From NCBI GenBank assembly GCA_963989245.1, contig OZ022339.1, positions 35,790,507 to 35,854,506 of the forward strand: 64,000 nucleotides of DNA. Reading direction: 5' to 3'. Position 1 is the first letter of the stretch, and the number at the start of each line of letters is the position of its first letter. This DNA comes from Nansenia antarctica (Eukaryota > Chordata > Actinopteri > Argentiniformes > Microstomatidae). This document shows, one piece after another, positions 45,915-56,972 of this stretch. A program made the position numbers and the translations under genes. The notes under the pieces were generated by a model that saw nothing but the letters and a program-made list of their open reading frames with translations, was not told where the DNA came from and searched no databases.

Positions 45915-46927
45915 TACAGGTGCTGGTCATATAATTAGAATATCATCAAAACGTTTATTTATTTCAGTAATTCCATTCAAAAAGTGAGACTTGTATAATG
46001 TATACATTCATTCCACACAGACTGATATATTTCAAGTGTTTATTGCTTTTAATTTGGATGATTATTACTGACAACTAATGAAAACCCCAAATTCAGTATC
46101 TCAGAAAATTAGAATGTTGTGAAAAGGTTCAATATTGAAGACCCCTGCTGCCACACTCTAATCAGCTAATTAACTCAAAACACCTGCAAACGCCTTTAAA
46201 TGGTCCCTCAGTCCAGTTCTGTAGGCTACACAATCATGGGGAAGACTGCTGACCTGACAGTTGTCCAAAAGACGACCACTGACACCTTGCACAAGGAGGG
46301 CAAGACACAAAAGGTCATTGCTAAAGAGGCTGGCTGTTCACAGAGCTCTGTGTCCAAGCAAATTAATAGAGAGGCGAAGGGAAGGAAAATATGTGGTAGA
46401 AAACAGTGTACAAGCAATAGGGATAACCGCACCCTGGAGAGGATTGTGAAACAAAGCCGATTCAAAAATGTGGGGGAGATTATTGTGGAGGTATTGTGAA
46501 GAGGAAGATGCGATGCGCCAGACCCAACAATACAGAAGAGCTGAAGGCCACTATCAGAGCAACCTGGGCTCTCATAACACCTGAGCAATGCCACAGACTG
46601 ATGGACTCCATGCCACGCCGCATTGCTGCAGTAATTCAGGCAAAAGGAGCCCCAACTAAGTATTGAGTGCTGTACATGTGTTCATACTTTTCAGTTGGCC
46701 AACATTTTTTAAAAAAAACTTGTTTTGTAGGGTTCTGAGATACTGTATTTGGGATCTTCATTAGTTGTCAGTAATAATCATCAAAATTAAAAGAAATAAA
46801 CATTTGAAATATATCAGTCTGTGTGTAATGAATGAATATAATAATATACAAGTTTTACTTTTTGAATGGAATTACTGACATAAATCAACTTTTTGATGAT
46901 ATTCTAATTATATGACCAGCACCTGTA
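45915..46927 (+). mobile_element. Tc1-like element, internally deleted (1009-bp body, long inverted repeats)
   Basis: The body at 45917-46925 is flanked by TA. Left end CAGGTGCTGGTCATATAATT and right end AATTATATGACCAGCACCTG are inverted copies. The inverted repeats extend about 200 bp inward, including ATCAGTCTGTGTGGAATGAA-type and TTTCTGAGATACTG-type sequences, which suggests the IR/DR organisation of some Tc1 elements. A full element would be about 1.6 kb; most of the catalytic domain has been lost. Confidence 0.92.
46236..46666 (+). pseudogene. Tc1-like transposase remnant (N- and C-terminal parts only)
   Basis: From the ATG at 46236 the frame reads MGKTADLTVVQKTTTDTLHK and AGCSQSSVSKQINRE, the paired-type helix-turn-helix DNA-binding region, with GRKQCTSNRDNRTLERIV as the second half. 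It stops at 46497-46499. Another frame then encodes the transposase end: ATIRATWALITPEQCHRLMD, SMPRRIAAVIQAKGAPTKY, stop at 46664-46666. The DDE catalytic core between them is deleted, so the product cannot be active. Confidence 0.88.
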
Positions 46928-47039
46928 TGTATGAAACAACCCTGCGGATCCTCTGGCTTGGAGCAGAGCAAACTCCACTACGCTGTTTCAGCGATGGATG
47001 ATAGTGTATGGCACGTGACTTGTTTGACCCCTCGAGTGG

Positions 47040-47084
<45 letters not shown>

Positions 47085-48321
47085 ATTTGTTTTCGCTGTA
47101 CAGGATCTGTCTGATTTTGAGTAATAGCAAAAACATTATCTGGATAATTCTGACCACAAACGTAAAAGTTTGAAATACAGGGCCCAGAGCATCATCAATC
47201 AACGTGTCCTAATGGTTCAGAGGAGAATTGCGCCCCCTAATGGTGAGATTCATGTTGCAGCCGCATTCTTTATATTTCAATGCAATTTTACAATTGTTTT
47301 CAAGACATTTATCAGAACTATTAAAAATATAAAAATAAACTGAAGGTTATTTACGAAATGAAAGAATACATACCTCTATCATTGTTAACACAGAAGTTAA
47401 ATTAAAAAAAACTTGATTATCTAAAGTCACTGCAATTATCCTTGATAATGAATTGTTCCTTCACTGCCTATTCAGCGGTTTGGCGATCTCTCACGATGTT
47501 TTTGATTTATCTGAAGCAGTCCTGACTCCTGAACCAAGGTTGAAGTCCTCCTGAATGCCTTTAACAGTGCATTGACTCCAGTCCCTTACGTGTTATATAA
47601 GTTTGTCTCAAAAAGAACACAATTTGCCTACCCACGGTTCTTAATCATCCACTCTTCATGCTGTAGATTGTGCTTTTCACATCGGTTCAGACGGATCAAT
47701 ACCCTGTGTCTGCCTGGGCCGCGCTAGCCAGCAGGCTGTCATTTGTTACCAGATACAATGCGGATAATACGAGGCAATTATCTAACCGCTTGCGAGTTCT
47801 AGTAAAGTCAATCAATATTCATATCATGACAACTTTCTATGCACACAAAGAGACTAATGTGAACTTGGATCCTCTGTCAATTTCCCCGACTCAAACAATT
47901 ATTAGCAATAATTGGACATTGTTTTGACAGACGGTGGTCAAGGTTTCTGTAGATATTTATGAAGAAAAAAAATATGACAAGGAAATGATTGGAAGGACAC
48001 ACGCTGGCTTTGGGGGGGGGAGGAACAAATGACTGATGCATTGTGGGGGTTCTATTGACAGACGGACACACAAAGCAGACTGGGCCAGCTCAGCTCAGCA
48101 AAGTGAAACAGTTTGCAGTCTATACAGTTGGACTCTTTAAGTGTTGACGGGTGACTGTTTACTCCAAAGCCAAGTATGATACTATTTTTTGTGTCGTATT
48201 CCCACAGTTTTCAGATAAAGGATGCTCCCGGTATACTTACAAGAGCTCAAGTGTTTCTCCCTGTTCTTTACAGCCAAACGGCATCGCCACCACACACCAA
48301 GGTGTAAAGTCAAAGCACATC
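46928..48321. other. Non-coding, no gene seen
   Basis: (GT)n at 47042-47081; the rest is AT-rich and unique-looking, with a G-run at 48013-48021. Confidence 0.4.
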
Positions 48322-48856
48322 TACACTCACTGAACACTTGTACACCTTCTCATCTATGGAGGTGGTGAAATGGTGTGGGGATTGTTTTTTTTTCAGCACA
48401 CTTTGGGCCCGTTAATACCAATCAATCATCGCTTGAATGCCACAGCCTATTTGAGTATTGTTGCTAACCATGTGCATCCCTTCAGGGCCACAATGTTCCC
48501 ATCTTCTAAATGGCTACTTCCAGCATGATAATGCACCGTGTCACAAAGCAAATGTCATCTCAAACTGGTTTCATGAACATGATAATGAGTTCAGTTGTTC
48601 TTCAGTGGCCTTCTCAGTCACCGGATCTGAATCCAATAGAACACCTCTGGGATGTGGTAGAACAGGGGATTCACAGTTTGAAAGTGCACCTGAAAAATGC
48701 AGGAATTGTGGGATACAAACATCATGGACCAGAATCTCAAAGGAATGTTTCCAACATCTTGTGGACTCAATGCCACAAATAATTGAGGCTGTTTTGGGTA
48801 GGGAGGCCCTACCCAGTATTAGTATAGTGTTCCTCATAAAGTGTTCAGTGAATGTA
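48322..48856 (+). mobile_element. Second Tc1-like element, short deletion derivative (about 535 bp)
   Basis: Left end TACACTCACTGAACACTT (48322-48339) and right end AAGTGTTCAGTGAATGTA (48839-48856) are inverted, one mismatch apart, each ending in TA. Between them lies the C-terminal third of a Tc1 transposase, in several frames: FQHDNAPCHKANVISNWFHE, VLQWPSQSPDLNPIEHLWDVVEQ. DLNPIEHLWD includes the last catalytic-region motif. The 5' two thirds of the gene are missing. The termini differ from those of the 45917 and 24849 elements, so it is a separate family. Confidence 0.88.
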
Positions 48857-48949
48857 CGTTTGATGATATTACATATGTTAAAGGCTTTACACTGAACATT
48901 GCTAAACTAAACTGCTAATTCATGTTCCCATTCTATGATTCCTTGAAAT

Positions 48950-49600
48950 GCTAAAACCTTGGGATAATATAAAAAAACATAAGACCCATCTCTTCAGGTT
49001 ACATCTTAACTGCTCCCCCTGAGACATATACTATCCCCCCAGCACTGTGTCTCCTGAGACACCTACTACCCCCAGCACTGTGTCTCCTGAGACATCTACT
49101 ACCCCCCAGCACTGTGCCTCCTGAGACATCTACTACCCCCCAGCACTGTGTCTCCTGAGACATCTACTACCCCCCAGCACTGTGTCTCCTGAGACATCTA
49201 CTACCTCCCCAGCACTGTGTCTCCTGAGACATCTACTACCCCCCAGCACTGTGTCTCCTGAGACATCTACTACCCCCCAGCACTGTGTCTCCGAGACATC
49301 TACTACCCCCCCAGCACTGTGTCTCCTGAGACATCTACTACCCCCCAGCACTGTGTCTCCTAAAATGTCTACTTCCCCCTTGTACTGTTTCTCCAGTGTA
49401 AATGTTTTTGTTGTTGTTGTTCTTTCTTTCTTCTTCTATCACGACGACTGCCAATGGCCCCGGGCCTGAGCTGGATTACTCTTCCTGCTACGACTGGTGG
49501 ATTGATGATTCACATGTTTAGTCAAATGTATCGATTGTAAGTCGCTTTGGAATAAGGCGTCTGCTAAATGCCAAAAATTTTAAATGTAAATATAAATAAA
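48950..49600 (+). mobile_element. LINE 3' end carrying an internal minisatellite, AAATGT-type tail
   Basis: AAACATAAGACCCATCTCTT-CAGGTTACA reads like the KTHLFRLHL end of a LINE ORF. The 3' part (49440-49596: GACTGCCAATGGCCCCGGGC...GTAAGTCGCTTTGGAATAAGG...AAATGTAAAT) is the sense version of the fragments at 13903, 23474 and 23732. A tandem array occupies the region between. Confidence 0.65.
49020..49393. repeat. Minisatellite, about 34-35 bp unit, 10-11 copies
   Basis: Unit CCCAGCACTGTGTCTCCTGA-GACATCTACTACCC. Copies differ in the number of C and in one CT deletion (near 49291). Confidence 0.93.
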
Positions 49601-49839
49601 AAAGGAATGCGACCAAGCTGAGTGGTGTTATATTATTGGCCAACGCTAGAGGGAGACAGAGACCAGGAAGTCATCAGAGAGGACACGCTCGCTCATTGTT
49701 CCAAAATAGTTATTTGTATGCTTCTATTTGTCTAAACTATTTGTCGCACAGTATTGTTATTATTAGATATAATGCTATCTTGTTACGTTTTGGAGGATGA
49801 TGCTGAGCATAGTAAATACATTCTCACACGTACAACACT

Positions 49840-50070
49840 CTCCCCACAGTGATCCGCAACGCCCCTACCCTGAATACCTTCAAATCAGCCCTCAAAACTC
49901 ATCTGTTCATCAAGGCCTTTGGCCCCTAGTTTAGTTTTGTCGCTGTCACTGTCTCTGTGTTGTTTCTGTTCTGTTTGTCTGACTTTCTGTCTGTAAAATC
50001 TGTAAAGCGTCCTTGGGTTTGTGAAAGGTGCTATATAAAACCAAGATATTATTATTATTATTATTATTAA
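49840..50070 (+). mobile_element. LINE 3' tail with (TTA)n end
   Basis: One frame reads VIRNAPTLNTFKSALKTHLF-IKAFGP then a stop. A 3' UTR follows ending AAAGGTGCTATATAAAACCA-AGATATTATT, with a (TTA)n tail at 50047-50068. Only the 3' end remains. Confidence 0.65.
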
Positions 50071-50194
50071 CATTGTCTCATGAATTGTTATCTGTTTATT
50101 TCCCAGGTTGTATCTTGGGTGACAGGGAGTCTCACTTTCACCCTGGTTCTGTTGTACTGGATCCGTGGATCGTTGTTTTGAGTATTTTAGCACA

Positions 50195-50421
50195 AGCTTG
50201 CTATTAACACAGTCTTTCTATTAACACAGTCTTGCTATTAACCCAGTCTTGCTATTAACCCAGTCTTGCTATTAACACAATCTTGCTATTAACACAGTCT
50301 TTCTATTAACACAGTCTTTCTATTAACACAGTCTTTCTATTAACACAGTCTTTCTATTAACACAGTCTTTCTATTATCACAGTCTTTCTATTAACACAGT
50401 CTTTCTATTAACACAGTCCTT
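50195..50421. repeat. Minisatellite, 17-bp unit CTATTAACACAGTCTTT, about 13 copies
   Basis: Perfect or near-perfect 17-bp units (variants CTTG, ACCC) end where the truncated LINE begins. Confidence 0.95.
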
Positions 50422-51572
50422 TCGACACCAAGCTCAGACACCTAGGCCTTAACCCCGGGCCTATGAGACTGGATCCTGGACTTCCTTTTGGACCGACGCC
50501 AGGTGATGCGAATGGGCTCAAAGACCTCCGCCCCTCTAACCCTCAACACAGGAGGCCCCCAGGTCTGTGTCCTGAGCCCCCTCCTACTCTCCCAGTACAC
50601 CCACGACTGCGTGGCCACGCACGGCTCCAACTCAGTAATTTAATTTGCTGACGACACAACAATGATTGGCCTGATCACCGACGGCGATGAGACGGCCTAC
50701 AGGAGAGAGGTGGGCCGCCTGGCTCAGTACAGCCAGGAGAACAACCTCTCTCTCAACACTGACAAGACCAAGGAGCTGGTAGTGGACTTCAGGAGGAAAG
50801 GCCGGGAACAGGACCCCATCACCACAACGGGTCCACCGTAGAGAGGGTCAGCAGTTTTAAGTTCCTCAGGATCCATATCTCTGATGACCTCATCTGGGAC
50901 GTGCACACCAAACAGGTGGTGAAACAGGCACAGCAGCGCCTCTTTCACCTCAGGTGGCTGAAGAAGTTTGGCATGGGGTCCAAGATCCTACAGAGGCACA
51001 ACCGAGAGCATTCTGACTGGGTGCATCACTGCCTGGCACGGCAATTGCAATGCCCTCAACCGCAGAGCGCTACAGAGGGTGGTGTGGACAGCTGAGTGCA
51101 TCTGTGGATGTGAGCTTCCTTTCATCCAGGACATATACAACAAACCATATGTCAGCAAAGCCCGGATGATCATAAAAGATCCCAACCACCCCAACTACAG
51201 CCTGTTTGAACCGATGCCATCCAAAAGGCGAATCAACAGCTACTTCCCCCAGGTGATCAGGCTCATGAACAAGCCTATTGTAGACAATTGACTATCATCT
51301 TCAAGCACACCCCACGTCTATGGACTACCTAAACCTTAAGCTCACAGCCACTTTACTACTTGAACTATCTATTTTATTGACTATTTGTACAGCTAATTGT
51401 ATCCTGTCTTATTAGTCACTTATGTTCTGTATTATTGTCTCTTTTTTATCTTGAATTATGCCTGTTGCCTTATTGTCCTCTGCTGCAATGTCAGGAACCG
51501 AAGCCTACGAATTTTACTCTCTTATACTTGTGTAATGTGATGTAACAATAAAACTTGAAACTTGAAACACAC
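50422..51572 (+). mobile_element. 5'-truncated Rex1-like LINE, degraded, CTTGAAA tail
   Basis: Fragments in shifting frames read WILDFLLDRRQVMRMG, FADDTTMIGLITDGDETAYR (catalytic Asp codons at 50650-50655), NNLSLNTDKTKELVVDFRRK, VVKQAQQRLFHLRWLKKFGM, and ALQRVVWTAE...HPNYSLFEPMPSKRRINSYFPQVIRLMN, then stop. There is a stop just before FADD and at least two frameshifts (near 50820 and 51020). The 3' UTR ends AACAATAAAACTTGAAACTT, followed by (AC)n. It is a different family from the 26410 element. Confidence 0.82.
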
Positions 51573-51583
51573 ACACACACACA

Positions 51584-51667
<84 letters not shown>
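51567..51667. repeat. (AC)n microsatellite
   Basis: Near-pure AC directly after the LINE tail. Confidence 0.96.
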
Positions 51668-51672
<5 letters not shown>

Positions 51673-52150
51673 GGTATTGTAGCTTGCAGTTGCTCAACTT
51701 CGACACAAGATGGCGCAGAAGACCACTGGAATGTGTGGGCTAAAATAAATAAACTGTCTGGAAGCTGGAAGGAGTTCTCAGGATCAGGATTCTTTTTAAA
51801 ATAACAACAACACAATAACAACAGTTACCAGAACTAATCATGCGAAATCCACAGACCTCTAGCATACATATAGACTGTCATGATATCAAATATCAAATAC
51901 ACACCTGTCTTCACTGGCCATGATGTTGACACAGCTTCTAGACTTTTCCAGAGCAGAAAATACCCCACAAGAGACTTTGTTTGTGTGTCTTACTGTTGCG
52001 TGGACTAGTGCACGCACATACAGTAGTAACATGCCATGTTTAAAATGCATGGAAGAATTTAATATAATCAAGAATGATTTTGTACTAGAACCGTGCATTT
52101 GAAGTTTGTGGTTTTTATGTAATAAACCTACAGTTTAGCCTACAATGGTG
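51668..52150. other. Non-coding, no gene seen
   Basis: Mixed unique-looking sequence without supported features. Confidence 0.4.
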
Positions 52151-52309
52151 AATGGTAAATGGACTGACTTATATATATATATATATATATATATACTTAT
52201 ATAGCGCCTTATTCTAAAGCACTTTACAATGGCCTCTCATTCACCCATTCACACACACATTCACACACCAATGTGACGCCAGCTCTACCTCCTGCGCCAC
52301 AGCCGCCCC
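52151..52309 (-). mobile_element. tRNA-derived SINE (family A), internally deleted
   Basis: On minus it keeps the head GGGGCGGCTGTGGCGCAGGA-GGTAGAGC, then jumps to TGTGTGAATGTGTGTGTGAA-TGGGTGAATGAGAGGCC and the tail. The B-box region and the middle are missing. An (AT)n tract lies at 52172-52192. Confidence 0.8.
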
Positions 52310-52810
52310 AATATATCTACACAATCTAGGTACACAAGTGAATGTCAACGTATGAAAGTGTACATGACGGTGTGTACTATCATACGGTTGAGGGTGTTAA
52401 CGTATAGATGTGTTGGCAGTGCGAGTGTAAGTGCACCAGTTGGGATTCTGAGGGGGTCTATATTTAAACTCCTTGGGCTCCAGTTTCTCCAGCTGTCACC
52501 AAGTTTAAGTTCAGCACCTTGAGCTTTTCTCAGACTTGCTCTTGGGTCAGAGTTATAAACCTGCCAAAGCCTTAAGAGAGAGTGACAGAGAGAGAGGGGG
52601 GGACTCTCTCTTCTTACACTTGGGCCTCCTGACTCTTCTGAGCCTGCAGAATGTGCATGCTGCCTGTTTCATCAGCAGAACATCCCTGTTCGATATGTCA
52701 TCCCTCCCCTCCTCTGTGCACAAGTGACTGCCTTCACGAAACACAGCTGCTGTCCCACCATTCCTGTCAGCTATCCTGTGTAAGCCAACTCAGCTTTTGG
52801 TTCAGAACAT
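52310..52810. other. Non-coding, no gene seen
   Basis: Unique-looking, with a short GAGA tract near 52577-52600. Confidence 0.4.
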
Positions 52811-52945
52811 TTAGGCCGCGTTCGTAAATTCACCGGAGCGCACACTGGGTTCAACGTCATGAAGGAACCAAGTAATTTGATTGGACAAGAGACAGTCATG
52901 TGGATGCTCCGCCACTCTGAGAGCTCATTTACAAACGCGGCCTTA
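52811..52945. mobile_element. Harbinger-like MITE (129-bp body, TTA duplication)
   Basis: The body at 52814-52942 begins GGCCGCGTTCGTAAATTCA and ends TCATTTACAAACGCGGCC, an inverted match. Both sides are flanked by TTA, the 3-bp TWA target duplication typical of PIF/Harbinger. A diverged copy lies at 45358-45491. Confidence 0.78.
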
Positions 52946-53594
52946 GTTTGGATGAGTATCACCTCATATTCATGTATAGTTTATCAGATCAACCATGCCT
53001 GTCAGCATAAAATACAATCATGCAAACATAAACTGACCATCAAGGCTCTACTGTCTATGTATGTATGTATGTGGTTATTGCTGAAATCAATGACTTGGTC
53101 AAGGGGCTGTAAGGTTGAGCAGTGTGTGAAGCTTCCCCACGTCCACCTTCGACTCAGAAGCCGGAGGAGCCACGAACAGCTGCAGAGGAAAAGTGACGTC
53201 GGTCTGTCTGACATTATTCGTCATTTTGTTTAGTTATAGGTAAGAGGTCCTCGCTACCATTTGAATCAGTCTGACAGAACCTGTAGGCAATTTAACAAGT
53301 TAACCTTGTGTGTACAACTATAAGGCCAATTGCGTAATTGCGCGCGCGCGCATCGACCGGTGTGGACGCCGTCGCGTTCTATCGGCGAAGGTGAACAGTT
53401 TGCTTGTTGTTGTAATCAGAACCACTTCTAAATACCGATTCCCCACTTCTGCATAAAATGACGACGAGCTACCACACTGTTTGGCATTCTGAAGATAATC
53501 GCAGCTATGGAAAAACTCACTCTAAAACATTCCTTCCCATGTGCTGGTAAGTTCTTCTCACACAATTGGCATCCTATTATAAGGGTATGTTCTT

Positions 53595-53596
<2 letters not shown>
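52946..53596. other. Non-coding, no gene seen
   Basis: (TATG)n near 53054-53072 and GCGCGCGCGC at 53341-53351. No supported gene. Confidence 0.4.
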
Positions 53597-53662
<66 letters not shown>

Positions 53663-53766
53663 AGGCGAGCAGCCTATGATTGCATGGTAATGATGATAGT
53701 GTTCTCCAGTTCCTCCATGTTGTCCTCCCTCGAGCCAGCAGTAGTAGCTGTAGTCTGAGTGGACAT

Positions 53767-53811
<45 letters not shown>

Positions 53812-53843
53812 TGTATGAAATGTGAAATACAAATAAACTTGCC

Positions 53844-53880
<37 letters not shown>

Positions 53881-54028
53881 GTGTGTAGGCTGCCCGCTCA
53901 CACACCTCAACATCACCATAAGTGTCGTAAGTGTCTCTATAAAGGTGCTGAGTGTGTGTGTAGTGTGCGTGTGTGCGTGCGTTCCTGCATGTAGTGTGCG
54001 TGTGTGCGTGTGTTCCTGCGTGTAGTGT

Positions 54029-54066
<38 letters not shown>
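53597..54066. repeat. Cluster of (AC)n and (GT)n microsatellites
   Basis: (AC)n at 53597-53662, then (GT)n at 53769-53809, 53849-53879 and 54030-54066. The first and second blocks are inverted relative to each other about 110 bp apart, so the single strand could form a long hairpin. Confidence 0.92.
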
Positions 54067-54074
<8 letters not shown>

Positions 54075-54311
54075 GTCCTGTCCGGTGGCAGTGCCGGCCC
54101 TAATAACCCAGCTTAGCTGGCATTCCACACACAGTGGCACTAAGGGGGGGGCGGTAACCCACGGTAACCCAGGGGGGGCTTTGGTAATTACCCCGGGCCA
54201 CTGTCACCCCGCAGCGAATGCACGGCTCAGCGGGGACAGCCCCACCAGGACATTTTTAACCCCTTCCCTGTCCCGCTGCCACTATGGGTGCCAATCGAGG
54301 CTCAGGAGGTA
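54067..54311. other. Non-coding, no gene seen
   Basis: GC-richer stretch with short G-runs; no gene. Confidence 0.4.
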
Positions 54312-54550
54312 GAGGCTGTGGCTCAGGAGGTAGAGGCGGCGTCTAACGATCGGAAGATTGGCGGTTCGATCCCCGGCTGGCCACGTGTCGAGGTGTCCTT
54401 GGGGCAAGACACTGAACCCCCAAATTGCTCCCGAGCGGGCTGGCGCCTTGCATGGTAGCTTGCCGCCATTAGGTGTGTGAATGGGTGAATGAGAGGCCGT
54501 TGTAAAGCGCTTTGGAATAAGCCGATATATGTCAGTCCATTTACAATTTT
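54312..54550 (+). mobile_element. tRNA-derived SINE (family A)
   Basis: GAGGCTGTGGCTCAGGAGGT-AGAGGCGGCGTCTAACG, B box GGTTCGATCCC, body GGTGTCCTTGGGGCAAGACA, tail TGTCAGTCCATTTACAATTT. It is directly followed by a LINE-tail word (GATTAGATTCAACTTTATTG) at 54555. Confidence 0.86.
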
Positions 54551-54765
54551 AGATGAGATTAGATTCAACTTTATTGTCATCGCAGAGTACAAGTAGGCTA
54601 CAATACAACGAAATGCAGTTGTGTGTGTCTTTTGTTTTGTCTTGAATGTAGGATTATGTAGGATGTACGGTACACAGGGATGCCTTCTAGGGTGCATGGC
54701 CCATGGTTCCTCTGTGACGTGTGAAGATTGACAATGCTTTGGTCAGACTTTTCTTTTGAAACACG

Positions 54766-55205
<440 letters not shown>

Positions 55206-55299
55206 TGTCTGTGTGTGTTTTGATTTCTTTCATGCTAAAAACTAAAAACTGCATAAAGGACACACCCTGATAACAACATTGAAAAAGAGAGAGCAGAGA

Positions 55300-55305
55300 C
55301 GAAGA

Positions 55306-55336
<31 letters not shown>

Positions 55337-55787
55337 ATAGCCAGTGAACCTCTTCCGAATGACGAGTCTCAAAGGCATTCCCTCAGGAGACGCTAGCTGG
55401 AAACACAGGATTTGGGAGTTTATTTTCCTTAGAGCACGCGTATCTGTGGGATAGGGGTCCCTTATTCCAGTGCTGCTCCAGTAGTTGTGAGTTCATAAAG
55501 GTTCCCAGCAGCCTCTTCTCCTCCTCGTACCCCCCCCCCCTCTCTCTCTCTCTCTCTCACAGTACTCATTTTTCTCCTCTCTCTATTTCTATTCTTCCTC
55601 ACCTCGTTCCACCCCTTTACCGACTCTCTCTCCGTCTCTCTCTCTCCCTCTCTCTCTCTCTCTCCTTCACTGCCTCAGTTTTCTCACCTTCTACCCCTTT
55701 CTCCATGCTTGCACTCTGGCTCCTTTCCTTTCTTTTTTTTTTTTTCAATTTCCCCTCTATCCCTGCCTTTCTCTCTCTCCTCCTCCT

Positions 55788-55831
<44 letters not shown>

Positions 55832-56022
55832 CTCTGTCTCCTCTTACTTTAATTCCCCCCCCCTCTCTCTCTCCTCTTCTCTCCTCTGCCCTCTCTCTCT
55901 CTCTCCTCTTCTCTCCTCTGCTCTCTCTGGCTCTCTCTCTCTTTCTCTTTCTCTCTCTTTTCTCCTCTGTCCCCCCCACCCTCCCCCCCTCCTCTCCTCC
56001 TCCTCTCTCTCTATCATCTGCA
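55300..56022. repeat. Polypyrimidine (CT/CCT)-rich region
   Basis: About 700 bp dominated by CT, TCC and C-runs on +. The Arg/Glu frame on minus (55617-55979) and the Leu/Ser frame on plus (55705-56028) are composition artefacts. Confidence 0.88.
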
Positions 56023-56845
56023 GGCTAAAAGCAGCAGATTTCTCTGGGCCTTTTGTCCCTGCTCAGGGAGACGTTTGGCACACAGAGGATCGTGTTACAA
56101 CTTTCATTTCCTGAAATATTTTTTTGGAGGAACCAACAAGGGTATTTTATCCTGAGCTCCAGTGCAGGGAGAGAGAGGGGACCAGAATGGCAGCTTGGGT
56201 TCTGAAACCGGTCCCTCCCCATGTCCCCAAACAAACACAAACTGCATTTAGCAGTGGGGTCGTGGGGGTCTGGGGGGTGGGGATCTGGGGTGTGTGTGTG
56301 TGTGGTTTGGGGATGGGGGGGTCACTGGAGCTGTTTGTGAGCCCTGGGGTAGGTGAGGTGATGGCTCCTGGGACTGGGAGGTAGATTTCATTATCCTGCC
56401 GTATCCTATGGCACTTCCTCTTGTTGTGTCTCTGCGTGCGCCCCCCCCCCCCCCCCCTCCAAGGCCCTGGAGCCTCGACAGCCAGGGAACATTAACTCTG
56501 TCAGATTTACACCGAACAAAAATATAAACGCAGGGGTTAGGGTTAAATCAAAGACCTTAGACTTTTTCTATGTACACAAAAGGCACACAATTTTTTTTTC
56601 TCTCAGGCCTATTTTTCTCTTGATTTCAACCCATGAAAGTGGTGCGTTTTATATTCTTGTTCAGTATAGATCAAATTGTCTGTCCAAGTCCAAGACGATT
56701 GATTCCTTTTGGCAGAAAAATTATTTTGACCTTTAGTAGTTTTGTGATCATTCTCCTCTTTAGTATAAATATATAGCCACAACGCGACTCTCAGGTACAC
56801 ATCACCCTCCCGTCTCAGATTTTCTTTGTGTTACACCCTACGGCC
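56023..56845. other. Non-coding, no gene seen
   Basis: Contains a GGGGTGTGG-rich stretch at 56258-56315 and a C-run at 56440-56457. No supported gene. Confidence 0.4.
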
Positions 56846-56972
56846 TAACACGAGCTAACACGAGCTAACACGAGCTAACACGAGCTAACACGAGCTAACA
56901 CGAGCTAACACGAGCTAACACGAGCTAACACAAGCGAATACAAGCTAACACGAGCTAACACAAGCTAACACG
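56846..56972. repeat. 10-bp tandem repeat TAACACGAGC, about 12 copies
   Basis: Perfect CTAACACGAG units, with three diverged units (CAAGCGAATA, CAAGCTAACA) near the right end. Confidence 0.95.

Noticed and set aside
56534..56546. GGGTTAGGGTTA telomere-like word
   Set aside because: Only two units; no array.
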